Translations under genes and position numbers: made by a program
The notes under the pieces: generated by a model
The model's database searches: none
Told to the model about the DNA's origin: nothing
What the model saw: only the letters and a program-made list of their open reading frames with translations
NCBI GenBank assembly: GCA_027923505.1
Contig: BROI01000007.1
Span: 372,001 to 436,000 of the forward strand
Origin: Mayamaea pseudoterrestris
Taxonomy: Eukaryota; Bacillariophyta; Bacillariophyceae; Sellaphorales; Sellaphoraceae
Length of the DNA: 64,000 nucleotides
Direction of reading: 5' to 3'
Shown here: piece by piece, positions 1 to 10,700 of the stretch
How positions within the stretch are numbered: position 1 is the first letter of the stretch
Layout: each line of letters opens with the position of its first letter

Positions 1-151
1 CCTGTAGGTGCCCAAATTACACCAGAACGGCGCCAACATCATTTTTGAGGATGCGCTACAAGATGGTAAGCTTGGCTGGTGTCTCAGGGGATGACAATGT
101 ATTTGGTGACAACTTGTCACCAGTCTCAGCCTGCAGATGCCGTGACATTCA
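1..151 (-). repeat. Satellite unit (169-bp family), reverse orientation
   Basis: This stretch is the reverse complement of the 169-bp satellite that fills 43756-55148. It contains the reversed forms of the CACCTACAGG box, the ATCTTGTAGCGCA box and the TGGTGACAA/TTGTCACCA dyad, in the expected order. It is cut by the window edge on the left and stops at about 151. Divergence from the main array is modest. Confidence 0.85.
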
Positions 152-164
152 GACCCAATTTTTC

Positions 165-510
165 TTGTTGCGCGCCTGAAATAAGGATGTTTGCCCCATT
201 CTGGTTTGATCTGGGCATACACATGGCTCAAGGGATGGGCTTTTGAAAGGCATGGCAGCTGCTGTCTGAGACTGGTGACAAGTTATCACCAATTACATCC
301 CAGTCCCTGAGACACCAGCTAGTAATTTTATCTTGAAGCGCACCTGAAACAAGGATGTGAGCACCATTCTGGTTTGATTAAAGCATACACATGGCTCAAG
401 GTATGGCCACTTGAAAGGCATGGCAGCTGCTGGCTGCGGCTGGTGACAAGGTGTCACCAATCACGTCGCAGTAAACTAAGGGACCCGCCAGTGAAAAAAA
501 ACCTTGCAGC
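165..510 (+). repeat. Two diverged satellite units, forward orientation
   Basis: Two head-to-tail units about 168 bp apart (the CCATTCTGGT boxes lie near 197 and 365). They keep the box order of the main satellite (GATGTT..CCATTCTGGT, GACTGGTGACAAG, CTGAGACACCAG) but differ from it at many positions. The CCTACAG/CTGTAGG hairpin is replaced by other sequence. They look like an older or sister subfamily. From about 510 to 715 I see no gene and no further repeat. Confidence 0.75.
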
Positions 511-715
511 GCCCCTATGAGAGTGGGTTGTTGATAATTTTACTGCATCTGCCATATGCATCTACATTCAATACTAGCTGTCATCCAAAGAGTAGTCAAT
601 TTAAACACAACAACATCCATAAATCGAGCCCTCGGTCAGAATCAAAATAGTACATAAACTTGATATCTATATTTTAAAGCTTCTTTACAGCATCACAAAG
701 GTATTTCCACACGCT

Positions 716-1204
716 TCACTGAAGAAGAACCCTTGAAATATCACGCTGATTCGGCCGGACCAAATCACGCACAAGGAGGAGCGGCACTAGGTATAGAATC
801 AAGAATGGTTGCGCAAAAAAGCGAAGCGACGGGGGAAGAGTTCCAAGAAAGGCCGTAATTGGATGTCGAATCCAAAGGAGGGCTGATGTGATGGAATGGA
901 TGACGTCGGCAAAATCTTCAACGACGGCCTTGGCAATGGTAACAATGAACTCGGTCAGGTCAATGCGTCGAACGGGATTGACTGCGGCTTGACGAACATT
1001 GACTTGCTGTCTCGTGCGTGCGACTGAAGATGGTGAGCGCGTATTGATCGTTGACTGCATTGCTGATGATGGGCGGAGCGATTGTGGTGCGGTGTGGTGA
1101 ACCTGCAGTTGCGCCTTCGTCGTAAATGAATTCCACCGTGTGACGGCAAAGCCATCGACGCTGGCAAGCAGAAGCAATATAATGGCGAGTAAGAATCTTG
1201 ACAT
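716..1204 (-). CDS. Secreted or plastid-targeted small membrane protein, paralogue A
   Basis: 162 aa from the Met that begins MSRFLLAIILLLLASVDGF; an in-frame ATG at 1342 would add 46 residues but would bury the signal peptide. A strong signal peptide is followed by Phe (VDG/F), the arrangement of ASAF-type bipartite plastid signals in diatoms. A Ser/Thr/Arg-rich stretch follows, as in a transit peptide. The C-terminal 50 residues are hydrophobic and include FFAQPFLILY and PLLLVRDLVRPNQR, shared with the next gene. No known domain recognised. Function unknown; plastid membrane location is inferred. Confidence 0.7.
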   Translation of the reverse strand: MSRFLLAIILLLLASVDGFAVTRWNSFTTKAQLQVHHTAPQSLRPSSAMQSTINTRSPSSVARTRQQVNVRQAAVNPVRRIDLTEFIVTIAKAVVEDFADVIHSITSALLWIRHPITAFLGTLPPSLRFFAQPFLILYLVPLLLVRDLVRPNQRDISRVLLQ

Positions 1205-1557
1205 CTTGGAGAGATGAGTGAAGAGCGCTGTTCGAAAGAAGAGCAAGAATTGTGAACCTCGCGAATAATGTTCAAAGAAAGGCAAACTACGAAACCACGA
1301 CTTAAAAATCATCGGCGAAGTCTGCACAAAAGGCGACGTCATTCCAGTTGCGGTGCGAGGTCTGAATGCATTGCGCCATTTTTTTGCTAAGTTAGTATGA
1401 TTACTCTCACTATATTAAGGCATTCCACCAACAAATAATAGGCCTACGGCTAGCAATCCAAATATACAAATTTAGCGACGGATATCAAGCTCAGCTTGTC
1501 CGGCAAAACCGACCACGAAGTTGGCAATGTTCCCGAGCTAACTGCCCTCCATCAAGT
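1205..1557. other. Intergenic spacer between paralogues A and B
   Basis: 353 bp holding the presumed promoter of paralogue A and the 3' region of paralogue B, both on the minus strand. I see no other gene, RNA or repeat here. Confidence 0.6.
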
Positions 1558-2271
1558 CTAGCCCTGAAGCCCCGCTTGCTCCTGCAGTTCCATGGACAGA
1601 AACGAAGATTCTGCAACTGCTTCCCTCATATCGAGCTCGGATATATCTGACTCCAACTCGTTGGCACTGTTTACATGGACCGGCCAATACTGTGTGCTTC
1701 CATCAGCAACTTGCACCGCCCTCTTCCATCCTTCCACAAAGTGATCATGTGAGCGTCGGGCATTGCTTCTATTCGGGCCTGCCAGGTTGCGGAGAATGAG
1801 CAAAGGTGCATAGTAAAGCACCAAGAAGGGTTGCACAAAGTACCGAAGCCATGTTGGCCAAATGTTAAGGACCAAGGCCATGATGGTTCTAATCCAGGCA
1901 CCCGAAAGTGCAACTGCCGACGTGTAAATTGCAGTCGCTGAAATGCCAGTCATGGTCCGTAGAAAACTGCGGGCGGCTGTCAAAGAAAACCCTGTCACAT
2001 TGCGAATTCTCGATCGATAGTGTGACGCAACTCCATTCGGCGAGTTTGGATCGGACAATGAGGCCAAGGAGTTTAAAGATTTGCGGGTAGACCATTGTTG
2101 TATCGGCAATGTAGCAGTGGCTGGTTTTGAAGTTGTCAATGCTGCCATCTGCTTGAGTCGCCGCCGATGGGCGCGCGAGATGTTGGAACGAGCGAAAGAG
2201 AATCCGTCTACTCCGAGCCCAAGGGAGCAGCAAACTCCCGCAAATAATAGTTGGCTCCGTCTCAACATCAT
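1558..2271 (-). CDS. Secreted or plastid-targeted small membrane protein, paralogue B
   Basis: 237 aa, single exon, starting MMLRRSQLLFAGVCCSLGLG. The signal peptide ends in VDG followed by Phe, again an ASAF-like plastid-entry signature. A basic, Ser/Thr-rich presequence follows. Near residues 140-165 lies YFVQPFLVLYYAPLLILRNL, then AGPNRSN, matching the C-terminus of paralogue A (pattern F-x-Q-P-F-L-x-L-Y-x-x-P-L-L). An acidic tail of about 60 residues is unique to B. Same strand and adjacent to A, so tandem duplication is the simple explanation. No catalytic motif seen; role unknown. Confidence 0.72.
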   Translation of the reverse strand: MMLRRSQLLFAGVCCSLGLGVDGFSFARSNISRAHRRRLKQMAALTTSKPATATLPIQQWSTRKSLNSLASLSDPNSPNGVASHYRSRIRNVTGFSLTAARSFLRTMTGISATAIYTSAVALSGAWIRTIMALVLNIWPTWLRYFVQPFLVLYYAPLLILRNLAGPNRSNARRSHDHFVEGWKRAVQVADGSTQYWPVHVNSANELESDISELDMREAVAESSFLSMELQEQAGLQG

Positions 2272-3892
2272 AATCGACTAGCCGAAGGAGACAAATGTCT
2301 GTTGTATGTACTGTATATAGTATATAGTATCGCTGATGACTGCCGCCAATGGACGTGGTGATGGACGTTTGCTCGCTACCTTGACACGGCCATCAAGTTG
2401 ATTGCAGTCGCTCCGGTACTCACAGTTGCACCTCTGCCGACCACCGAAACCATAATTCCTTCCGTCAACCATGGTCTTGAACGCAAGCTTAATCGTCTCC
2501 TACATGCCGAGGAGGATAATATGATGATACCTTGCTGGGTGACAAGGGAATCTTACAAAATGTGCGATAATTGATTTATTGCCGATGGCCAATGGTAAGT
2601 CAAACCTTTCGTTCTACGACCAAGCACATTGCGCCTGCTCGTTGACGTACTCGAATCACAATGATCTACCACAAATTCTGATATAATGAGACTGAATCTT
2701 TCATGTCGACTAAGCCCTTGAGGCTCTTTGTGTGAGTGATTTCGAGATGCAACAAACAACGGCGCGAGCCAACGACTTGCACATGTTCAATTCCAGATGA
2801 AGACTCCATATCTTAGGACACCTTCAGAACGCTTACCAGCGTCATGAGAAGACAATTGTTGTTATTCGTACTGTCTGATGGATTTGAAAAAAGAGTGTGT
2901 GTGTGTATGCGAGCGATAAATGAGCAGCGCTCGGAACATATGATGAAACTACTTTTGCCTTCATGACTACTGGCAACTGAACGTTTACATGTTGATTTAC
3001 AAAACAACTTTAATATACACTGATGTTCCGAGCGAAGGCACTGCGTTTAAATTGCTTTGTATGTCCTGGATATTCTCATCCTGCCCTTCTTATTTTAGCA
3101 AACAGGCGATGGGGTGGCTCTGATCTCTGATCGCGTTTCTTCGAATCGGCGGCGGATCGAAGCTGCCAGAGAGTAACCAGCCAATTCTTATACGTTAGAT
3201 TATGATATATGCGATCTGAATTGCAGTTCGAATTACTTTGTGAGCTTGCCTGCAAGCGCTTACGAGTGCCTGTCGCAGTCATGGAACGACGCATGATACG
3301 GCTGCTGCGTAGACGAATCACCTTATAAACAATAATTAACGCCCAAATGTTGTATTTTTACATAAAGTATCTCTCGTTTCTACAGTTTTCACAAGCCAGT
3401 ACGCCTCCTTCGCCGTAAAGTGGTTGTTTCCAACTTCTTCATAGCTAAACTACATTGCCGCGCCCACCCGCCAGCAACGTCACCAACCGTCAAGTGCGTA
3501 AAACCCGACGACGGACGGACGAACGCCTCTCCGACCATTGAAGCGTCACCGTCATTCGTCTTGCTCCACTCGTTTTTCTTCCATCCATCGTGCCGACGAC
3601 ATTGCGCACTGTTCTTCCATTGTTCAACGCGACTTCTATTACTTGTCCAGTTCAAGAACAATTTACAGAGTAGCAGGTAAGGGAAACAATCAGAGCAGCA
3701 TATTGGACGTGAGAGGACAGTATAGAGATACGATCGTACGCCTTGGCAACGATTTTTTCCATTCCGTCGCTCGAGCTGCGCGACGGAAATTCGATGCGCA
3801 GTTTTTGCTGATTCCTTTGCTCGCCACCTGTACTCACCAGCAATTTGCATTTACTCATCCAGTTTTTACAGTAAGCAGAAAAAGCATAAAAC
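2272..3892. other. Long intergenic region with probable eEF3 5' UTR intron
   Basis: About 1.6 kb without a convincing gene; short open frames here lack family features. A (GT)n run lies near 2895-2906. A plausible 5' UTR intron of eEF3 runs from GTAAGG at about 3677 to TTTTTACAG at about 3870, just before the eEF3 ATG at 3893. The stretch from 3400 to 3680 is C/T-rich, as in the leader of a strongly expressed gene. Confidence 0.45.
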
Positions 3893-6800
3893 ATGTCTTC
3901 GCTCGATGCCAAGTTTGCCGCACTCAAGCTCGACGATGTTTCGAGCATTGTTGATGCCGTCAAGAAGGACGGTGTTGAAAAGTCGGGACTTGCCTCCAAC
4001 ATTGAAGTTCTTCGCGCCAAGTGTGCGTCCAAGGATGACGCGGAAGCCATTGCTGGTATGAAGACGGTCACTCAGTTGGCGACGGAATGTCCCGAAGCGC
4101 AGGCATTTACCAAGGAATGTCTTTTGGCATGTAAGTCGTCGAAATGGGGACATATTTTTAGTGAAGTGCTTGCCCGGGATGTATGGAAAAGTGATCATTG
4201 CGACGTGTAATCATGTTGGCTTGTCTTGGCACTCTTTCGACCTTTGGTGCAGTCTGTGCATGCTGTTTATGATCTGGACCTCTACGGCTGCGCGAATATG
4301 CTGCGCCGCGATCGAATCTGCATCATGGTATTGTTCTCACTCAATTCTTTCACGCCCCTTTTCGACAGGCTTTGAACAAGCGGCCGCCAAGAGCGCCGAC
4401 GTGCGTGATGCCGCCAAGGAGAGCGCCACGACGATTTGCGAAAAGATTAATCCATTCGCCATGAAGTCATTGCTACCCAGCATTTTCAAGGCACTTCCAG
4501 TCGAACAAAAGTGGCAGGTTCGTGAGCTCGCGCTCAACTGCCTAGCTGGATTCAAGGCGTCGGCCCCTCGTCAGTTGGCTGATGCTCTTCCGGAAGTAAT
4601 TCCTGAGGTAACAGCATGCATGTGGGACACAAAGAAGCAAGTAAAGGAGGCTTCCAGTGCCACGATGAAGGCCGCCATGGAAATTATTGGTAACAGGGAT
4701 GTGGAGCACATGACGGACAAGATTTTAAAGGCCATTACTACGCCCAAGGAAGTGCCGGAGATCATGCATCAAATGGCGGGAGTCACCTTTGTCCAAAGTG
4801 TCGAGTCGCCCGTCCTTGCCATGGTTGTTCCATTGCTCCTTCGTGGACTACGAGAAAAGTCCATTGCCACCAAGCGTCAGTCGGCTGTCGTCATTAACAA
4901 CATGAGCAAGCTTGTGGACAACCCACTTGATGCCGCTCCATTCTTGCCGCTCTTGCTTCCGGCGTTGGAGCAAAACGCATCGAGCATTGCCGACCCAGAG
5001 GCTCGTGAGGTCACGGAGAAGGCCGTCGCTCAAATGTCGCGACTGAAGGGACTTGCCGACAAGGCTCAGTCGGTTCGAGGAGATGTATCCAAGCTTGAGA
5101 GCGAGTTCGCCAAGGTCTTCACCGGCGAGTTCACATCGGGTGGTTTGGACCGTGTCATCAAGCACTGTGCAAGCATTGCAACCACCATGATGGATCTCAA
5201 CTTTATGGAGGATAGCCAGTGGACCAAGAATGTGTCAGCGTCAATCCAGGCTTACTTTGACAAGACCAAGGCTGACGAAGGTACCGAGCAGGTCCGCGTC
5301 GCTGCCGAGGCAATGATGGAAATCAAGGAGGAAGAAGACGACGAGGACGACGCCGAGGAGCTGTGCAACTGCACCTTTACGCTCGCGTACGGTACCAAGA
5401 TTCTACTTCACAACTCTAAGATGAAGCTCATGCGTGGTAAGCGTTACGGTCTCCTCGGGCCTAACGACTGTGGAAAGACGACGCTCATGAGAGCCATTGC
5501 CAATAACCAAGTCGAAGGTTTCCCCGACACGACGCAAGTTCGAACCGTCTTTGTCGAAGCTGATATTCAGGGTGAGCAGTCCCATCTTTCGTGCGTCGAC
5601 TACATTATGCATGATCCCAAGATCCAGGCCATGGGCATCGAAAACAGCGAGGTCCGAGCTGTGCTCTCGACTGTGGGTTTCACCGAGGACGGCAAGGCCA
5701 AGCCGGATCACGCCGTGTCGACCCTCAGTGGCGGCTGGAGAATGAAGCTTGCCTTGGCTCGTGCCATGCTTCAAAAGGCAGACATCCTACTACTTGATGA
5801 GCCCACGAACCATTTGGACGTTATCAATGTCGCCTGGGTGAAGAACTACTTGAACTCGCTCACAAATGTTACCTCGATCATTGTCAGTCACGACTCGGGT
5901 CTGCTCAACGACTGCTGTACGCACATTCTCTCGTTCGACAACCTCAAGTTGCACGTCTTCAAGGGCAACCTCGACGAGTATGTCAAGACGCACCCAGCTG
6001 CGCGCTCGTTCTTCTCGCTTGCGGCGTCCAAGATGAAGTTCAAGTTCCCCAACCCTGGCCCGATCGAGGGAGTGAAGTCCAAGGGTAAGGCGCTCATGAA
6101 GATGGTCAATTGCACCTTCACGTACCCGGTCAATCAGACCCCTACACTGTTCGACATTACCATTCAGGTCTCGCTCAGCTCGCGTGTCGCTTGCATTGGT
6201 GAGAATGGTGCCGGAAAGAGTACAATGATCAAGCTTTTGGTCGGTGAGATTGAGCCGCAGATTGGAGACGTTTGGAAGCACCCCAACGCCCGCGTCGCCT
6301 ACGTCGCGCAGCATGCATTCCACCACATTGAAAGCCATTTGGACAAGACTGCCAACGAATACATTCGCTGGCGATATGCCACGGGTGACGACAAGGAAAC
6401 TCTCGTTAAGGCGACCATGATGTACAGCGACGAGGAGCTTACTCTTCAAAAGACTCCTTACGAGTTACAAATTGTCGACGAGGCGAGTGGCAAGATTACC
6501 AAGATCAAGAAGGTTGTTTCCGAGCTCTTGGGCGGCCGCAAGCAAAACAAGAGCAAGGAGTACGAGTACGAAGTTCGTTACGCTGGCTCAAGTTCCGACC
6601 AGGGAGACTACTTGTCTTCCAAGGTCCTCAAGAAGATGGGATGGGAGAAGGCCATGAAGGCTGTCGATCTCAAGGCTGCCCAGAGAGCCGGTATGATGAT
6701 GAAGGCGCTGTCGGCGAAGAATGTTGAGGAGCATTTGGAACATTGTGGTTTGGCGCGCGAGTTTGGAACCCACTACCGCATGTCTGCTTTGTCGGGCGGA

Positions 6801-7250
6801 CAAAAGGTCAAGGTTGTGTTGGCTGCTGCCATGTGGATGCAACCGCACATTGTCATTTTGGACGAGCCGACCAATTATTTGGACCGCGAAAGTTTGGGAG
6901 CCCTTGCTGGTGCAATTGAGGAGTTTGATGGTGGTATCATTATCATTTCCCACAACAACGAGTTTGTTTCCAAGCTATGCCCAGAAACTTGGGTCATGGA
7001 CGCCGGTCACCTTGAAACCAAGGGTGATGCCGAATGGATGTTGAAGCAAGACGAGAAGATTAGTGACCAGCAGCAGATTACCGAGATGGTAGATGCTGCC
7101 GGAAACAAGGTTGAAATCAAGCAGGATAAGAAGAAACTATCTAAGAAGGAAGAGAAGGTTATGATCAAGAAGGTCAAGGCCAAGATTAAGGCTGGCGAGA
7201 AGCTTGACAGCGAGGAGGAAGAGTTTGCATTTGAGAAGGAGTTGATGTAA
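3893..7250 (+). CDS. eEF3: Translation elongation factor 3 (ABC-F ATPase)
   Basis: Two exons, 3893-4130 and 4369-7250 (intron 4131-4368, GTAAGT..ACAG); the join gives 1039 aa, close to the roughly 1044 aa of fungal eEF3. eEF3 is a ribosome-bound ATPase that helps release E-site tRNA. The N-terminal ~320 residues are HEAT-like helices, then a four-helix region and an acidic run (EEEDDEDDAEE). ABC1 has Walker A GPNDCGKTT (443), signature LSGGW and Walker B LLLDEPTNHLD (556). ABC2 has GENGAGKST (690), LSGGQ and VILDEPTNYLD (911). The chromodomain-like insert lies inside ABC2. The tail is Lys/Glu-rich, as in known eEF3. Essential in fungi; also known from several algae and oomycetes. Confidence 0.97.
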
Positions 7251-7697
7251 GCGGTTGCAGGTACTTTCGTTGCAGTACTTTCAAGCGCTGTAGAACTTCC
7301 ATAAAATATATGTAAGGGACAGTTACTAATCAATTCATGTTTAGCTTGGCACGATACTTTATTTTACTTGGATATCATCCAGACCACTCAGGAATGGCGG
7401 AAGGAAGTCCGTTCTGGCCCCTATATGTCGGGTTACTGGAGAGGGAGGGTTTCCAGACGAAGCATTTGACCAAACATAATGCACCTGCATGACCAAACCT
7501 TTGCTTACCTTGGTTAATTGCTTCACTTGCCCTTAAAGCTCATTGTCAGTGAGAAGCTTGCGTCTTCTGGCTAAGCCAGGGACAGTATCCTAGTGTGTGT
7601 CGTACTGGTTCTGTCACGTACTTCGCGTCGCGGTCGATCTCATTTCTCACGAAGTGTTTTGAACCATGAAATCACAGCCGATCACCTTACGTATAAA
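7251..7697. other. Intergenic spacer
   Basis: 447 bp between the eEF3 stop and the next start. It holds the eEF3 3' UTR (AATAAA-like TAAAATATA near 7300) and the leader of the downstream gene. Nothing else recognised. Confidence 0.5.
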
Positions 7698-9692
7698 ATG
7701 AGTTCCAACCTCCGCATTACATGCTTAATTCCGTCAGCTACAGATATCTGCGTCTTGTCTCTGGGTCTGGCCGAATCTGTCGTTGGCGTCACACACGAAT
7801 GCGATCTTTCGCAGCTGCCAAGCACTACAAGAGTTGTCACGGCCGATCGGCTGGACGCGTCGTCGCTGACGCAAGCCGAGATTCATGAGCGAGTCTGCGC
7901 GCAAGCGGCAAATGCGACCTGTACAAGACCTGCGAGTGCAGATGCGCCTGCTCCGAGTACTGACGACGTTCCGTCCTTGTATCCGATTCTGCCCGACGAG
8001 TTTCTGTCAGCGGCGCCGACGATTGTCTTGACGCAGGATCTTTGCGCCGTTTGCGCGCCAACTACCAGAGAGGTGCACGAGACGCTGGCAAGTGGTGGAA
8101 CTGACAATGAGAAGGATGATAATAATCCGCTCATTGTTTCGCTTGGCCCAGAGACGCTAGAGGATATTCCCGAAAGTATTCGCATTGTTGCATCGGCCTG
8201 CAACATTACTGATCGTGGAGACATTGCAGCCAAGGAATTTCAGATGCAGCTGGAAACGATTCAAAGCATTGTTCAGCGTCATACTGCTGCGAACATTACC
8301 CGGCCTCGCATGCTACTGCTCGAGTGGCTCGATCCACCCATGGATGGCGGACACTGGATTCCGGAAATGATGGAATACGCTGGAGTCGACTGTGCCGATT
8401 TAGCCACAAGTACAAACAAGAGTTTGCCAAGAAAATCTCAAGCCATGCATTGGCAAACGATTCAGCAAGACATTCAACCAAACGTCATTCTCGTGGCGTG
8501 CTGCGGATTTGACTTGCAGCGCAATCACAAGGACATTTTGCTGGCGCGAGAGCAGCTCGCCAAGTGCAAAGACGTTCGCGTCGTGGCAACCAATGGCGAC
8601 TTGTACTTTGCACGCCCCGGGCCTCGACTTGTAATGGGGACGGCAATCATGGCAACGGCGGCGTATGGTAATGAGTATCCGGCCTTGGCAACCGAGATTT
8701 TGCAATTACCCTTTATGCGTAATTTGGATCCAGCGACGCTGCTTTGTACCGTTGATGTGACGCGTGCACCGACAGACAATATGTCCTTTTCGCCTGATAC
8801 GTCAACGTCGGAGCCAATTGGAGATTTGGAGGACGCACATGTGCTACACGCTCGCGCATGCGCAGCCAAGGAGTCATTCTACAAGGATCCAGAGTCGGGT
8901 TACATGGTATTTACGGAGCATGCGCACAAGCTTCGCGGCAAGTGTTGTGGATCTGGCTGTAGACATTGTCCGTACTCGCATGTGAATGTTCGAGACAAGG
9001 CTAGTAAGATTCAGCAGCCAGCCATGATTTACGCAGGCGACGACGACGGTGTACTCAGTCTTAAGCATGGAAACGTTAGAGTCTTGTTCTTCAGTGGAGG
9101 CAAGGACTCGTTCTTAGCGCTTCGCGCATTAGCCCGGCAAGCCATGGCTAATGACGGATCGCCCTTTGGCGTTTGTCTTTTGACAACTTTTGACGCATCG
9201 AGTCGGGTCGTGGCGCATCAAGACATTCACATGAGCGTTGTCGAACGCCAAGCACGACATTTGGGGGTGGCGTTGGTTGGTGTTCCCATGCATCGAGCGA
9301 GCTCGGAAGGGTATGTGGAGCGAGTGCGCAAAGGACTTGACGTACTGGAGGCGAACATTGGCAATGAAATTTCGGCCTTTGTTTTTGGTGATTTGCATTT
9401 GGAGCATATAGTGACTTGGCGCAAAGAAAATTTAGGATCGCTAGGCTATGAACTGCAATCGCCATTGTTGAACGTCAACTACGATACGCTGGCGGAAGAC
9501 CTTGAGCGATCGGGCGTTCCCTGCATAATCTCGTCGTCCACTATTGACGGCGTGTCAGTTGGTGACTCGTACAATCAAGAGCTGCGTGACAAGCTGACTC
9601 TGGCAAACGTCGACCTGTTTGGAGAGAACGGTGAGTTTCACACCGAGGCTCGCGTATGGGAGATGGAGAAAGATAAGGCGTTACATGGCTAA
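7698..9692 (+). CDS. Fusion: BtuF-like binding domain, Cys-rich patch, PP-loop ATP pyrophosphatase
   Basis: 664 aa, single exon; MSSNLRITCLIPSATD was chosen because the binding-protein fold starts there. Residues 1-350 resemble cobalamin/iron-siderophore periplasmic binding proteins (SATDICVLSLGLAESVVGVT, then a DLYFARPGPRLV-type end) but with no signal peptide. Residues 395-430 carry a Cys-rich patch, CCGSGCRHCPYSH (C416, C417, C421, C424), like the DUF5522 or oxidoreductase-like N-terminal motif. Residues 460-664 are an N-type ATP pyrophosphatase with PP-loop SGGKDS (466-471), resembling diphthine-ammonia ligase (Dph6) relatives, with EYVERV and FGDLHLEH-like segments. Substrate unknown; cytosolic by absence of a signal. 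An ATP-dependent amidation or thiolation step is inferred only. Confidence 0.8.
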   Translation: MSSNLRITCLIPSATDICVLSLGLAESVVGVTHECDLSQLPSTTRVVTADRLDASSLTQAEIHERVCAQAANATCTRPASADAPAPSTDDVPSLYPILPDEFLSAAPTIVLTQDLCAVCAPTTREVHETLASGGTDNEKDDNNPLIVSLGPETLEDIPESIRIVASACNITDRGDIAAKEFQMQLETIQSIVQRHTAANITRPRMLLLEWLDPPMDGGHWIPEMMEYAGVDCADLATSTNKSLPRKSQAMHWQTIQQDIQPNVILVACCGFDLQRNHKDILLAREQLAKCKDVRVVATNGDLYFARPGPRLVMGTAIMATAAYGNEYPALATEILQLPFMRNLDPATLLCTVDVTRAPTDNMSFSPDTSTSEPIGDLEDAHVLHARACAAKESFYKDPESGYMVFTEHAHKLRGKCCGSGCRHCPYSHVNVRDKASKIQQPAMIYAGDDDGVLSLKHGNVRVLFFSGGKDSFLALRALARQAMANDGSPFGVCLLTTFDASSRVVAHQDIHMSVVERQARHLGVALVGVPMHRASSEGYVERVRKGLDVLEANIGNEISAFVFGDLHLEHIVTWRKENLGSLGYELQSPLLNVNYDTLAEDLERSGVPCIISSSTIDGVSVGDSYNQELRDKLTLANVDLFGENGEFHTEARVWEMEKDKALHG

Positions 9693-9917
9693 GCGGTGAT
9701 GATTTGTTGTATTGCTGGCTGGTCTGGATTACCTAGTGAACTTATTGCTCTTAGTTGTTGCGTTCGATGCAAGGGGTAGCATATTACTGTCGCACAGTTA
9801 CTGAGTACGACATGAACGGCGTCGTCGCTTATTCCATTCGCCACACTCCAACTTGGGCACACAATCTCGTCGCATTGATTGTTCAAAGTAATACTGCACA
9901 ATTTCACGTCTATCAGC

Positions 9918-10600
9918 ATGCCGAGAAAGTAAGTATAAGCAAATATGGCCAGTGTATTATAACGGTATACAAAGGAAAAGCCGTGGATGGCGCTTGCGAA
10001 TGACTCGTTGACTCATCGGTCTGATCGCCACTACTTAACCTCACGCTATATTTTCCTTCAAAATGAAATTGAAGGTCCCCATTCAAGATCGATTTGAACG
10101 TCCGAAAGGGCCAGCATGGCTATGATCTCATCCAGCGCTCCAAGCCAGCGGGCTTTCATGAACGAACGACGCAGCCGTCCTCGAACCTTCGAACGCTCTC
10201 GCAGACTCAAATCAATCAGCTGGCTGCGAAGCAACATCAACATGCCATGGCGATTGCCATGCGACCTGGACAACAAATTCTAATGAACGCATTCATGATG
10301 TACATGTCTGGAAGTCAGCTCAATATCTTTAGCATTTCGATTACGAGCTCGGCCATTCTCAGTCCTCTTGCGGCATTGTTGAACATTAACAATACCTTTG
10401 CTGCATTGCAATCGATTGATCTACAATACCCGAAACTAGCCTACATCGCCATGAATGTGGCGTGGCTCGCACTTGGACTGTACAAGATGGCGGGGATGAG
10501 GCTGCTTCCAACAACCTCGGCTGACTGGGCTTGGAAGCTGGACTGGAAGGACATGATGGAGACGACTAGCATCCCTGCTGTAGCTTACAGTAATTATTAG
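9918..10600 (+). CDS. EMC4: ER membrane protein complex subunit 4
   Basis: Two exons: 9918-9928 (only 11 coding bases) and 10075-10600; intron 9929-10074 (GTAAGT..GAAG). The join reads MPRKSPFKIDLNVRKG and gives 178 aa, typical for EMC4. The core matches the family: MAIAMRPGQQILMNAFMMYM, SGSQLNIFSI, then two hydrophobic segments and GLYKMAGMRLLPTTSADW near the end. EMC4 is part of the EMC insertase, which places membrane proteins in the ER. The tiny first exon is inferred because the longer frame has a stop just upstream of the acceptor and only this ATG/donor pair keeps the frame. Confidence 0.85.
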
Positions 10601-10700
10601 AACTGTATCTGCCAGCGGTTCAAAATTTGACATAATTAAAAGTGCTTATAATAGTACATATACTGTACCTTCTGCGATCACCTGCATAAACATATCATCA

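Noticed and set aside
3389-3850. 153-codon minus-strand frame upstream of eEF3
   Set aside because: Lies over the C/T-rich leader and probable UTR intron; composition explains the open frame.
5790-6449. 219-codon minus-strand frame inside eEF3
   Set aside because: Antisense shadow of a strongly codon-biased gene; no family match.
9755-10003. 82-codon plus-strand frame upstream of EMC4
   Set aside because: Runs into the EMC4 intron donor, is out of frame with EMC4, and has no family features.
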